Part shown: piece after piece, positions 8,901-17,159 of the stretch | How the letters are laid out: each line of letters starts with the position of its first letter | How positions within the stretch are numbered: position 1 is the stretch's first letter | Assembly (NCBI RefSeq): GCF_025642155.1 | Contig: NZ_CP106798.1 | Coordinates: forward strand, 5,704,001 to 5,768,000 | Origin: Streptomyces sp. HUAS 15-9 | GTDB lineage: Bacteria; Actinomycetota; Actinomycetes; Streptomycetales; Streptomycetaceae | DNA: 64,000 nt | Direction of reading: 5' to 3' | Notes under the pieces: model-generated | Told to the model about the DNA's origin: nothing | Databases searched by the model: none | The model's input: only the letters and a program-made list of their open reading frames with translations | Translations under genes and position numbers: made by a program

Positions 8901-9068
8901 GGCTATGTCCCTCCGACGGTCAGTGAAGTGCGCGACCTTCCGCGCCGTACCCAGCACACATTAGCCCGGTGAGGGGACCTGCACGCTGCGCGCAAGAACG
9001 CCAGGAGCGAACAGCGGCCGGGAATGATCCCGGCCGGCGTGCCCTCGAACCCCGACGGCTCTGTCCGG

Positions 9069-9713
9069 TCAGTGGTTCTGTTCCAGCCCGTGCAGCGGGA
9101 AGCCGGCGATGCCTCGCCAGGCCAGCGAGGCCAGCAGCTGCACCGCCTGGTCGCGCGGGACGGTGCGGTCGCTGTGCAGCCAGGAGCGCGCGACCACCTG
9201 GGCGAGGCCGCCGAGGCCGGAGGCCAGCAGCATCGACTCGGCGCGCGACAGGCCGGTGTCCTCCGCGATGACGTCGCAGATCGCCTCGGCGCATTCGATG
9301 GTCACCTTGTCGACCCGCTCGCGCACCGCGGGCTCGTTCGTCAGGTCGGACTCGAAGACCAGGCGGAACGCCCCGCCGTCGTCCTCGACGTAGGCGAAGT
9401 AGGCGTCCATCGTCGCCCGTACGCGCTGCTTGTTGTCGGTCGTCGACCCCAGTGCGCCCCGTACGGCCTGGATCAGGGACTCGCAGTGCTGGTCCAGCAG
9501 CGCCAGGTAGAGGTCGAGCTTGCCCGGGAAGTGCTGGTAGAGCACCGGCTTGCTGACGCCGGCGCGCTCGGCGATGTCGTCCATCGCGGCAGCGTGGTAG
9601 CCCTGCGCCACGAAGACTTCCTGGGCGGCGCCCAGCAGCTGGTTCCGTCGGGCACGGCGCGGAAGGCGAGTGCCCCGCGGGCGTGCCGCCTCTGTCTGCT
9701 CGATGGCTGTCAC
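9069..9713 (-). CDS. TetR/AcrR family transcriptional regulator
   Basis: From GTG 9713 (GGGAGG four bases upstream) the 214-residue protein has a basic N-terminus (RLPRRARRNQLL) and a TetR helix-turn-helix at about residues 44-62 (MDDIAERAGVSKPVLYQHF). A ligand-binding helical domain with WLHSDRTVPRDQAVQLL near the end follows. Members in this chromosomal position are general actinobacterial regulators with unknown ligands. It lies upstream of DUF3107 on the same strand and could be co-transcribed. No obvious palindromic operator was seen in the 167 bases upstream. Confidence 0.88.
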   Translation of the reverse strand: MTAIEQTEAARPRGTRLPRRARRNQLLGAAQEVFVAQGYHAAAMDDIAERAGVSKPVLYQHFPGKLDLYLALLDQHCESLIQAVRGALGSTTDNKQRVRATMDAYFAYVEDDGGAFRLVFESDLTNEPAVRERVDKVTIECAEAICDVIAEDTGLSRAESMLLASGLGGLAQVVARSWLHSDRTVPRDQAVQLLASLAWRGIAGFPLHGLEQNH

Positions 9714-9880
9714 GCCGCCTCCCAAAGTCGTCCACATGCGGTGTGCGCCGCGCGGCCATCGTACTTTTCGGTAACCGTGGTGTGCGCGGTGCGAGCGCAG
9801 AATTTCACGTACTGGACGGCGGCGAAAGCCCATCGAAGGGCATCAAACGGGGCAGGTCACTCCCCGTGTCCTCGTCGGTG

Positions 9881-10105
9881 TCAGCGGTAATCGTCCTCGT
9901 CGAGGGACACGACCCGCCTCTGTTCGAGGAGATCCGCCTCGTTCGCGACGGCCGGGTCGACGTTCTCCAGGGGGTCGTCGCGGTCCGGTGCGAGGTCCGC
10001 GTGCTGTTCCGCGGCGTCGTTCTCGGGCGCCTCGACGTCGATCTCCGGGGCCTCCTCGTCGGCGAGTTCCTCGAAGACGTCCGGATCGGTGGGGTCAAGG
10101 GCCAT
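9881..10105 (-). CDS. Small acidic protein, 74 residues
   Basis: The product is strongly acidic (many Asp/Glu, few basic residues), begins MALDPTDPDVFEELADEE and ends VVSLDEDDYR. A GGAAGGGAG ribosome binding site lies seven bases before the ATG. It has no cysteine and no membrane segment, and is probably largely disordered. I recognise it only as a conserved streptomycete hypothetical protein. It lies between the TetR gene and a divergent hydrolase gene. Confidence 0.65.
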   Translation of the reverse strand: MALDPTDPDVFEELADEEAPEIDVEAPENDAAEQHADLAPDRDDPLENVDPAVANEADLLEQRRVVSLDEDDYR

Positions 10106-10273
10106 GGTGGGCTCCCTTCCGTGGAATGTTGTCCCTGGGAGAAATCAGGGGCGACAAGCGGGTGCCCTCTTTAAGAGCGTAGGAGACACCCGATTCGGAC
10201 GCTATGCGATTCAGGCTTGTTCTGTGAGCGCGAACACACGATCCACTGCGTGATCGTCTCGTAACATTGCCGC

Positions 10274-11287
10274 ATGTCTTCGACCGAGCTGCCCTTCGTG
10301 CCGGCCACCAGCGTGCTCCCGAAGGCGGCGCGTGTCAGGGTCGCGGAGGGCGAGCGACTCGGTTCGGTGACACTTCCCGGTGTCACCCTGTCCGTCCGGT
10401 CGAGACCACCCGCGCGCGAGGGACTGCCGCCCGCGCTGTACGTCCACGGGCTCGGCGGTTCCTCGCAGAACTGGTCGTCGCTCATGGAGGGGCTGGACGG
10501 TGTCGTCGCCGGCGAGGCGGTCGACCTGCCGGGCTTCGGCGACTCCCCGCCGCCCGACGACGGCGACTACTCCATCACGGGACACGCACGCGCGGTGATC
10601 CGCTATCTCGACGCGACCGGACACGGCCCGGTCCACCTCTTCGGGAACTCGCTCGGCGGTGCCGTCGCCACGCGCGTCTCCGCCGTGCGTCCCGATCTCG
10701 TACGCACGCTCACGCTCGTCTCGCCCGCACTGCCCGAACTGCGGGTGCAGCGGACCGCGGTGCCGACGGCGCTGCTGGGCGTGCCCGGCGTGGCCGCGCT
10801 GTTCACCCGGCTCACCAAGGAGTGGACGGCCGAGCAGCGGGTCCGCGGAGTCCTGGGGCTGTGCTACGGCGACCCGGGGCGGGTGACGCCCGAGGCGTTC
10901 AGACACGCCGTGGACGAACTGGAGCGGCGGCTGCAACTGCCGTACTTCTGGGACGCGATGGCGCGCTCCGCGCGCGGGCTGGTCAACGCGTACACGCTGG
11001 GCGGACAGCACGGGCTGTGGCGCCAGGCCGAGCGCGTCCTGGCCCCGACCCTCCTGATCTACGGCGGCCGCGACCAGCTCGTCGGCTACCGCATGGCCCA
11101 GCGGGCGGCCCGCGCCTTCCGCGACTCCCGCCTGCTCTCCCTGCCCGGCGCCGGGCACGTCGCGATGATGGAGTACCCGGAGACGGTGGCCGCGGCGTTC
11201 CGTGAACTCCTCGCGGATCTGGGGGAGTCGGTGCCGGCGGCCGCCGACGGCGGTTCCGGTGCGGTCGACGCGGGTGCGGGGAGCTGA
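10274..11287 (+). CDS. Alpha/beta hydrolase
   Basis: The 337-residue protein contains YVHGLGGSSQNW (oxyanion loop), DLPGFGDSPP, the nucleophile motif GNSLGG with Ser about 121, the acid in YGGRDQLVG and the histidine in GAGHVAMMEYP. This order is typical of esterase/haloperoxidase-like alpha/beta hydrolases, with a cap domain between strands 6 and 7. A disordered Ala/Gly-rich tail follows. No signal peptide is visible. The DUF3152 gene begins nine bases after its stop, which suggests co-transcription; the substrate is unknown. Confidence 0.85.
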   Translation: MSSTELPFVPATSVLPKAARVRVAEGERLGSVTLPGVTLSVRSRPPAREGLPPALYVHGLGGSSQNWSSLMEGLDGVVAGEAVDLPGFGDSPPPDDGDYSITGHARAVIRYLDATGHGPVHLFGNSLGGAVATRVSAVRPDLVRTLTLVSPALPELRVQRTAVPTALLGVPGVAALFTRLTKEWTAEQRVRGVLGLCYGDPGRVTPEAFRHAVDELERRLQLPYFWDAMARSARGLVNAYTLGGQHGLWRQAERVLAPTLLIYGGRDQLVGYRMAQRAARAFRDSRLLSLPGAGHVAMMEYPETVAAAFRELLADLGESVPAAADGGSGAVDAGAGS

Positions 11288-11295
11288 GAGCCGAC

Positions 11296-12795
11296 GTGGG
11301 ACGCCACAGCCGCCGCGGATCCTCCGCCAAGGGCGATGCCGCGGACATGGGGGGAAGGCGGGGGGCACGAGGCTCCGCCGGGACCGAGGGGCGGCCGGGT
11401 GCGCCCGGTCCGGGGGCCGGTCAAGTACCGCTCCCCGGGCAGCGACAGGCACCGACGGGCGGGGGGACGGGATTCGACGGCGGGTCGCCTGCTCGTGGGG
11501 TGCCGCCTGTTCCTGACGGCATGCCCGCTCGTGGGGTGCCGCGTCTGCCCGACGGGACTCCCGCGCGCGGGGTGCCGCGTTTCCCGGACGGCACGCCCGC
11601 TCATGGCACCCCCCGGTTCCCCGACGGCACGCCCGCTCATGGCACGCCTCGTTTCCCAGACGGCACGCCACCGTCGCGCGGTGGGCACCCCGAGCAGCGT
11701 GAGGCCGGTGGTGGCTGGGGTGAGCTGAGGGGGCGCGGTGGTGCGCCCGGAGCCGGGGCGGTGGGGCCCGGTGTGGCCATACCTCGGCAGCGGCAGGCGA
11801 TGCCGGGCGGGCCGCGGCAGGACTATCTCGACGCCTTCGACGAGGACGACGACGTCTTCACACCCCGGCCCGGAGCCGGCATCGGCGCCCAGCGCACCGA
11901 GTCGCCCACCCCCGACAGCGCCCCGACGGCCCCCGAGCCCGACGCGGACGACAGCGCGCCCCCGGCGGCCCCGTCCGGGGAGACGAAGAGCACCAAGGGC
12001 CGGGCGTTCACCGGCATCGCGGCCGCCGCCGTCACCACCGTGCTCGCGGTGATCGCGGCCGGCCAGGTCGCCGACGGCCGCGACGGCGCCGACGTACGGT
12101 CGCAGTCGGCCACCGACCAGGCCCGCGCCGACCAGGACTCCACCTCGCGCGGCCACGGCCGGACCACCCCGTCCGCCGCGCCGAGCGTGGCGCCGCTGAC
12201 GTACGAGCAGAAGATGGACAAGAAGTACCCGCTCCGGGCCACGCTCAAGGCCTCGGGGAAGTTCGAGACCGTACCCGGCGTTGCCAAGGCGCCCGGCAAG
12301 GGCCAGAAGTACACCTACCGCGTGGACGTGGAGCAGGGGCTCGGCCTGGATGGCGAACTCTTCGCCCAGGCCGTGCAGAAGACGCTCAACGACAACCGCA
12401 GTTGGGCCCACGGCGGCGCCCGTACCTTCGAGCGCGTCGACTCCGGCAAGCCCGACTTCGTGATCACACTGGCCAGCCCCGGCACCACCGCGCAGTGGTG
12501 CGCCAAGTCCGGTCTCGACACGACGGAGGACAACGTGTCGTGCGACTCCGCCTCCACCGAGCGCGTGATGATCAACGCATACCGGTGGGCGCAGGGCAGC
12601 AAGACGTACGGGGACGAGATCCACGCCTACCGGCAGATGCTCATCAATCACGAGGTCGGCCACCGGCTGGGCCACGGCCATGTGAGCTGCGACAGGAACG
12701 GCGAGCTGGCCCCGGTCATGCAGCAGCAGACCAAGTTCCTCGACCACGACGGGATCCACTGCCTGCCCAACCCCTGGCCCTACCCCAAGAGTTGA
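11296..12795 (+). CDS. DUF3152 domain protein with HExxH motif, membrane-anchored
   Basis: The first 230 residues are disordered and Gly/Pro/Arg-rich. They include six 12-residue repeats of the form GTPARGVPRFPD between about residues 63 and 127. A single membrane helix (GIAAAAVTTVLAVIAAGQVA) follows, with arginines and lysines before it, so the C-terminus should be outside the cell. That C-terminal DUF3152 domain contains HEVGHRLGHGHVSC, matching the HExxHxxGxxH zinc pattern of metzincin-like proteases, plus conserved cysteines (WCAKSG, SCD, SC, HCL) that could form disulfides. Peptidase activity is inferred, not shown. GTG 11296 is nine bases after the hydrolase gene. Confidence 0.82.
   Translation: MGRHSRRGSSAKGDAADMGGRRGARGSAGTEGRPGAPGPGAGQVPLPGQRQAPTGGGTGFDGGSPARGVPPVPDGMPARGVPRLPDGTPARGVPRFPDGTPAHGTPRFPDGTPAHGTPRFPDGTPPSRGGHPEQREAGGGWGELRGRGGAPGAGAVGPGVAIPRQRQAMPGGPRQDYLDAFDEDDDVFTPRPGAGIGAQRTESPTPDSAPTAPEPDADDSAPPAAPSGETKSTKGRAFTGIAAAAVTTVLAVIAAGQVADGRDGADVRSQSATDQARADQDSTSRGHGRTTPSAAPSVAPLTYEQKMDKKYPLRATLKASGKFETVPGVAKAPGKGQKYTYRVDVEQGLGLDGELFAQAVQKTLNDNRSWAHGGARTFERVDSGKPDFVITLASPGTTAQWCAKSGLDTTEDNVSCDSASTERVMINAYRWAQGSKTYGDEIHAYRQMLINHEVGHRLGHGHVSCDRNGELAPVMQQQTKFLDHDGIHCLPNPWPYPKS
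11482..11677 (+). repeat. 36-bp coding repeats in the DUF3152 gene
   Basis: Six degenerate 36-bp units encode 12-residue repeats (GSPARGVPPVPD to GTPAHGTPRFPD). The two central units are nearly identical at DNA level, so unit number is likely to vary between strains. They lie in the predicted cytosolic disordered segment. Confidence 0.75.
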
Positions 12796-13035
12796 CGGGC
12801 GCCTCGCGCATCGCGCACCGGCCGGTGGCGCGCGCGGGAGCGTGACGTTCCGCGTTCGAACCATCTCTTAGCGCCAGCGAACGTCACTCGCACGGGAAAG
12901 TTACTCCCGTTCACCCCTTTTGGTGGCGCGATGGACAACCGTCCGTCGCGCCACCGTCATGTCCGCATACGTTCGTCCCGCTGCGAGCCGCCACCGCGAC
13001 GGCGGCTCCTCACACGGGAGATCGGGGGTGCGCTC

Positions 13036-14709
13036 GTGCGCATCGGACTGCTTACGGAGGGTGGCTATCCGTATCTGAGCGGTGATGCCAGGCTCTGGTG
13101 CGACCGGCTCGTGCGCGGGCTCGGGCAGCACGAGTTCGACATCTACGCGCTCAGCCGTAGCCGGCAACAGGAGGACGAGGGCTGGATCCCGCTCCCTCCG
13201 CAGGTCAGCCGGGTCCGCACGGCCCCGCTGTGGACCGCCGAGGACGACGGGGTGGTACATGGGCGGCGCGCGCGCCGGCGCTTCGCCGACTGCTACGGAG
13301 AACTCGTCACAGCGGTCTGTGCCGGATCGGACGACCAGGCGGACCGTTTCGCCAGTGCGTTGTACGGGCTCGCGGAACTCGCGCGCGACGAGGGCGGACT
13401 GGTCGGCGCGCTCCGCTCCGAAACCGCCCTGCGCGCGCTGGAACACGCCTGCCGCGCACCCGGCGCACCGCGCACGGCGCGCGAGGCCCGCGTGCCGGAT
13501 CTGCTCGCCGTCGCCGCGCACCTCGAACGCGGCCTGCGCCCGCTGTCTCTCGACTGGTACGAGGACGACGGCCTCGGCTCGGTCGACCTGTGCCATGCGA
13601 CCGCCGGCGGCGCGGCGGCGCTGCCCGGACTGCTCGCCCGTCACTTCTCCGGCGTACCGCTGCTGGTGACCGAGTACGGCGTGCGTCTGCGCTCGCACTA
13701 CCTGGCCTCCGCCGAGGCCGCTCCCGCCGTGCGCGCGCTGCTCGCCTCCTTCCACGGCAGGCTCGCCGCCGAGGTCTACACCCGGGCCGCGATCCTCACA
13801 CCGGGCAACGCGCACGCCCGCCGCTGGCAGGAGCACTGCGGCGCGGACCGCACCAGGATCCGCACGGTCTACCCGGGCATGGAGGCGTCCCGCTTCGCCG
13901 AGGTGGGCGAGTCCGCCGACCGCGCCGAACCCGGCACGCTGGTGTGGGTCGGCCGGGTCGAACCCGCCAAGGACCTGGTGTCCCTGCTGCATGCCTTCGC
14001 CGAGGTCCGCAAGGAGGAGCCCAAGGCACGGCTGCGCGTCGTCGGAGCGCCGGCCGGCGCCGAGGGCGAGGCGTACCTGGGCCACTGCCGGGCGCTCGCC
14101 GCGCAACTCTTCCCGGACGAGGCAGAGGGCGTGCACGCAGTCGGCGACAACCCGGTCTCCTTCGAGGAGATCGGAGAGCCCGACGCCCCGACCCTCGCCG
14201 ACGTGTACGCCTCCGGCGCCGTGACCGTCCTGTCCAGCGTTGTCGAGGGCTTCCCGATCAGCCTGGTCGAGGCCATGTTCTGCGGCCGCGCGACGGTGTC
14301 CACGGACGTCGGCGCCGTCGTCGAGGTCATCGGCGGCACGGGACTCGTCGTGCCGCCGCGCAATCCGCGGGCGCTCGCCGAGGCGTGCGTGGCACTGCTG
14401 CGCGATCCCGAGCGCCGTGAGCGCCTGGGCGCCGCCGCCCGTGCCCGGGCGCTCGAACTGTTCACCGTCGAGCAGAACATCGCGGCATTTCACGGCATTT
14501 ACCTGGAGATCCTCTCGCACTGCCCGGTCCGCCGGGTCGTCCTCGGCGAGACCGGCGAACACCTCCCGTTCGCCGTCCCGGCCGAGGCCCATCTCCCCGG
14601 GCGCTGGACCGGTTCCGCGTCCCGCGTCCTGGCGCGCGGCGGCCCCGCCTGGGCCTCCGGCCCACCGGTGCGAGCCACCCCCCTGACGGCCACGGAGGGA
14701 GCCCGATGA
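13036..14709 (+). CDS. PelF-like glycosyltransferase (DUF3492 + GT4)
   Basis: The 557-residue protein starts RIGLLTEGGYPYLSGDARLW, the signature N-terminus of DUF3492/PelF glycosyltransferases. A family-4 GT-B C-terminal half follows: LVWVGRVEPAKD (nucleotide-binding half), ADVYASGAVTVLSSVVEG and FPISLVEAMFCGRATVSTDVGAVVE in two blocks, with the conserved ExFxxxxxE-like acid pair. PelF uses UDP-GlcNAc/GalNAc to polymerise the Pel exopolysaccharide in the cytosol. GTG 13036 has GGGGG seven bases upstream and starts exactly at the family N-terminus; the in-frame ATG at 12931 would add 35 unlike residues. Its stop overlaps the next ATG. The polymer made here is inferred only. Confidence 0.82.
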   Translation: MRIGLLTEGGYPYLSGDARLWCDRLVRGLGQHEFDIYALSRSRQQEDEGWIPLPPQVSRVRTAPLWTAEDDGVVHGRRARRRFADCYGELVTAVCAGSDDQADRFASALYGLAELARDEGGLVGALRSETALRALEHACRAPGAPRTAREARVPDLLAVAAHLERGLRPLSLDWYEDDGLGSVDLCHATAGGAAALPGLLARHFSGVPLLVTEYGVRLRSHYLASAEAAPAVRALLASFHGRLAAEVYTRAAILTPGNAHARRWQEHCGADRTRIRTVYPGMEASRFAEVGESADRAEPGTLVWVGRVEPAKDLVSLLHAFAEVRKEEPKARLRVVGAPAGAEGEAYLGHCRALAAQLFPDEAEGVHAVGDNPVSFEEIGEPDAPTLADVYASGAVTVLSSVVEGFPISLVEAMFCGRATVSTDVGAVVEVIGGTGLVVPPRNPRALAEACVALLRDPERRERLGAAARARALELFTVEQNIAAFHGIYLEILSHCPVRRVVLGETGEHLPFAVPAEAHLPGRWTGSASRVLARGGPAWASGPPVRATPLTATEGAR

Positions 14710-14933
14710 GCGACCTGGGTGAACTGGACCGCCCCGGAACCCCGAGCAGCCCCGGCGCGTGGGACACGCGCTCGGAGGGATGGTTCGCGGGCGAGGAGCC
14801 GGAGCCCGCTCCCGGCGACGGGCGGGCACAGGACTCCTCGCGCGGGGCCGAACCGCCGGCGACGGCGGGCGGCGGAGCGGCGCGGGCCGGAGCCGTGGAC
14901 CCGCCGTCCGCCGGGGCGCCGCGGACCCGGTGA
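14706..14933 (+). CDS. Short low-complexity frame coupled to both neighbours; possibly the N-terminus of the next gene
   Basis: The 75-codon frame starts with an ATGA overlap at the glycosyltransferase stop and ends with a GTGA overlap at the next start. This is the classic pattern of translational coupling. The sequence (MSDLGELDRPGTPSSPGAWD, then Gly/Ala/Pro-rich) has no domain. Two readings fit: a real small protein, or the disordered N-terminus of the following membrane protein separated from it by a frameshift. The coupling at both ends supports translation in either case. Confidence 0.45.
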   Translation: MSDLGELDRPGTPSSPGAWDTRSEGWFAGEEPEPAPGDGRAQDSSRGAEPPATAGGGAARAGAVDPPSAGAPRTR

Positions 14934-16009
14934 AGGTGCTGATGCACCGTCACCGCGAGCTGTGCGAACGCGCGGTGGACCCGCTGGAGATCGTGGCGGG
15001 GCTGGAGGCGCACGGCGTCACCGACCGGACCGCCGCCCGCTTCCGCCACCGTGATGTCTTCTCGCTCGCCGAGGAGATGTACGCGCGCGTGCCCCGCGAC
15101 GACGACCCGCTCCCGCCCCCCGACCCCGCGACCGCGCCCCGCGCACGCGCCGACTGGGCCCTGCTCACTCTGCTGCCCGGAGCGCTGAGCGCGGCGGCCG
15201 TGACCGCCCTGCACCTCACCCACGGCCGAACGCGGCTTGTGGCGGCCGCCGTGGGCGTTCTCGCCGTGACCCTCGGCGTGCGCGCGGCACTGCGCCGCGG
15301 CCCGCTCGCCACCCCACCCGACGGTCACATGTGGCACACGCCGGCTCGCATGCGCACGTCCGCCCACTGGCTCCTCGCCTACGCCCTCCTCGGCGACGGC
15401 CTGCTCCGTGCTGTCCTGCACGGCGGCCCCGACGGCCCGCCCACCGGCGCTGCGGGTGGCCCCTGGCCCCTGGCCACCGCACCCGTCCTGGCCCTCACCC
15501 TGGCCTGCGCCCCGGCGGCCTGGACCGCCCATCTCTTCGCCGCACGCGTCCACCGCAGGCTCACGGCCAGCCGCGGCCTGGAGGAGTTCACCGCCGCCGC
15601 ACAGCCGCTGCTGCTCGGCACGGTCGCCCTGTTCCTGAGCGCCCTCGCGGGCCTGGCAGCCCTGTCCGGCATCGCCCTGCACGAGCCCGCCGCTCTCCCG
15701 CAGGTCCTCACCCTGGGCGCCCTCCTCCTGCTCGCCCGCCTCCTCACCGTCCACCACCATCCGTACGCCCCGGCCCACGCCCTCACCGCCGCGGCCGCGG
15801 TCGAGGCGACGGCCCTGGCCCTGGTCCTCGGCGGCCGGCTCCCCGGGTGCGCCTTCCTCGCGACCCCCATCGAGACCCTCGTGGACACCTGGGGCGAGGG
15901 CAGCGTCCCCGCGCTCGCCTGCGGAACGGCAGCCCTGGCCCTGTTGCTCCACGCGGCCCGCACCCTCACCCGCGCCTCGGCGCACACGCCGACGGGAGAG
16001 CAGCGATGA
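14930..16009 (+). CDS. Polytopic membrane protein of the Pel-like locus
   Basis: The 359-residue protein (GTG 14930, overlapping the preceding stop) begins with a soluble stretch of about 60 residues (HRHRELCERAVDPLEIVAGL, then FRHRDVFSLAEEMYARVP). About eight membrane helices follow, rich in Leu/Ala. It lies directly between the PelF-like glycosyltransferase and the epimerase, where Pel loci carry the PelG export component, so a role in polymer export or assembly is plausible. I cannot confirm homology to PelG, which usually has about 12 helices, so this is inferred from position. The stop overlaps an ATG that opens a further short frame. Confidence 0.7.
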   Translation: MKVLMHRHRELCERAVDPLEIVAGLEAHGVTDRTAARFRHRDVFSLAEEMYARVPRDDDPLPPPDPATAPRARADWALLTLLPGALSAAAVTALHLTHGRTRLVAAAVGVLAVTLGVRAALRRGPLATPPDGHMWHTPARMRTSAHWLLAYALLGDGLLRAVLHGGPDGPPTGAAGGPWPLATAPVLALTLACAPAAWTAHLFAARVHRRLTASRGLEEFTAAAQPLLLGTVALFLSALAGLAALSGIALHEPAALPQVLTLGALLLLARLLTVHHHPYAPAHALTAAAAVEATALALVLGGRLPGCAFLATPIETLVDTWGEGSVPALACGTAALALLLHAARTLTRASAHTPTGEQR

Positions 16010-16131
16010 CCGGCACGCCACAGCTCCCCTCGCGGCGGAGCCGCCCACCGCGGCCCAGACCTTTTCCAGCCACAGGCGCCCTGCCCAGCCGCCGGAGGCA
16101 ACCGCGCCATCCCTTCGAAGGAGAACACCAG

Positions 16132-16206
16132 ATGACCACCTCCCGACCCGGAGCGCCCGGAGCCACCGGAGCAGCCGGAACGCACACCCCGGGAGCCGCA
16201 CGATGA
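16132..16206 (+). CDS. 24-codon leader-like ORF coupled to the epimerase gene
   Basis: This tiny frame (MTTSRPGAPG...HTPGAAR) has an excellent ribosome binding site, GAAGGAG about eight bases before its ATG, and its TGA overlaps the epimerase ATG. The epimerase has no good ribosome binding site of its own, so this leader probably delivers ribosomes by coupling. A longer version from ATG 16006 overlaps the preceding membrane-protein stop and is also possible. The peptide is Ala/Gly/Pro-rich with no recognisable domain. Confidence 0.45.
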   Translation: MTTSRPGAPGATGAAGTHTPGAAR

Positions 16207-17159
16207 GGGTTCTGCTGATCGGAGCCAACGGCTACCTCGGCCGCTTCGTCGCCGACCGTCTGCTCGCCGACCCGGCCGTCCAGCTCACCGCGCTCGGCCG
16301 CGGCGACGACGCCGACGTCCGCTTCGACCTCGCGTGCGGCAGCCCCGGCGCACTCACCCGCTTCCTCGACGCGGTGCACCCCGGCGTCGTCGTCAACTGC
16401 GCCGGAGCCACCCGCGGCGGCGCCCGCGAACTCACCCGGCACAACACCGTCGCCGTCGCCACCGTCTGCGAGGCCCTGCGCCGCAGCGGCTGCGGCGCCC
16501 GTCTGGTGCAGATCGGCTGCAGCGCCGAGTACGGCCCCAGCCAGCCCGGCTCCTCCACGGCCGAGGACGCCGTCCCCCGCCCCGGCGGTCCGTACGGCGT
16601 CAGCAAGCTCGCCGCCACCGAACTCGTCCTGGGCTCGGGTCTGGACGCCGTGGTCCTCCGCGTGTTCTCGCCCGCCGGCCCCGGCACTCCGGCCGGCTCC
16701 CCGCTCGGCCGTCTCGCCGAGGCGATGCGCCGCGCCATGCAGTGCGGCGACGGTGAGCTCAAGCTCGGCGGCCTGGGCGTCCAGCGCGACTTCGTCGACG
16801 TCCGCGACGTGGCCCGCGCCGTGCACGCCGCCTCGCTCTCCGCCGCGCAGGGCGTCATCAACATCGGCTCGGGCCGTGCCGTCCGGCTGCGCGACGCCGC
16901 CGCCGTTCTCGCCCGTGTCGCCGGATACGGCGGTGCCCTGCACGAACTCGACGGACCACCCGGACCCCTGAGGGCATCCATCGGCCACCCGCGCGCCGAC
17001 TCCGACCACGCCCCGGTCGCATTCCCGTACCCCGACGGCTGTGGCAGCTGGCAGCAGGCCGACGTGCGCACCGCACGCGACCGGCTCGGCTGGCGGCCCC
17101 GCATCAACCTCGAAGAGTCCCTCGCCGACATCTGGATGGAGGCGGCATGCCGCATCTGA
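16203..17159 (+). CDS. NAD-dependent sugar epimerase/dehydratase
   Basis: The 318-residue extended SDR protein has the N-terminal Rossmann motif LLIGANGYLGR (residues about 4-14), catalytic YGVSK (Tyr/Lys) with GCSAEYG upstream, and a C-terminal substrate domain. Such enzymes interconvert or dehydrate NDP-sugars; UDP-Glc/GlcNAc 4-epimerases belong to this family. In Pel and fungal galactosaminogalactan clusters, a UDP-GlcNAc/GalNAc 4-epimerase supplies the substrate, which fits this position. The start overlaps the preceding leader frame and the stop lies 13 bases past the next start, so the genes form one operon. The exact sugar is not determined by sequence. Confidence 0.82.
   Translation: MRVLLIGANGYLGRFVADRLLADPAVQLTALGRGDDADVRFDLACGSPGALTRFLDAVHPGVVVNCAGATRGGARELTRHNTVAVATVCEALRRSGCGARLVQIGCSAEYGPSQPGSSTAEDAVPRPGGPYGVSKLAATELVLGSGLDAVVLRVFSPAGPGTPAGSPLGRLAEAMRRAMQCGDGELKLGGLGVQRDFVDVRDVARAVHAASLSAAQGVINIGSGRAVRLRDAAAVLARVAGYGGALHELDGPPGPLRASIGHPRADSDHAPVAFPYPDGCGSWQQADVRTARDRLGWRPRINLEESLADIWMEAACRI

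Noticed and set aside
9024..9890. A 288-codon + strand frame over the TetR gene
   Set aside because: The opposite strand has a definite TetR helix-turn-helix and ribosome binding site; this frame has neither.
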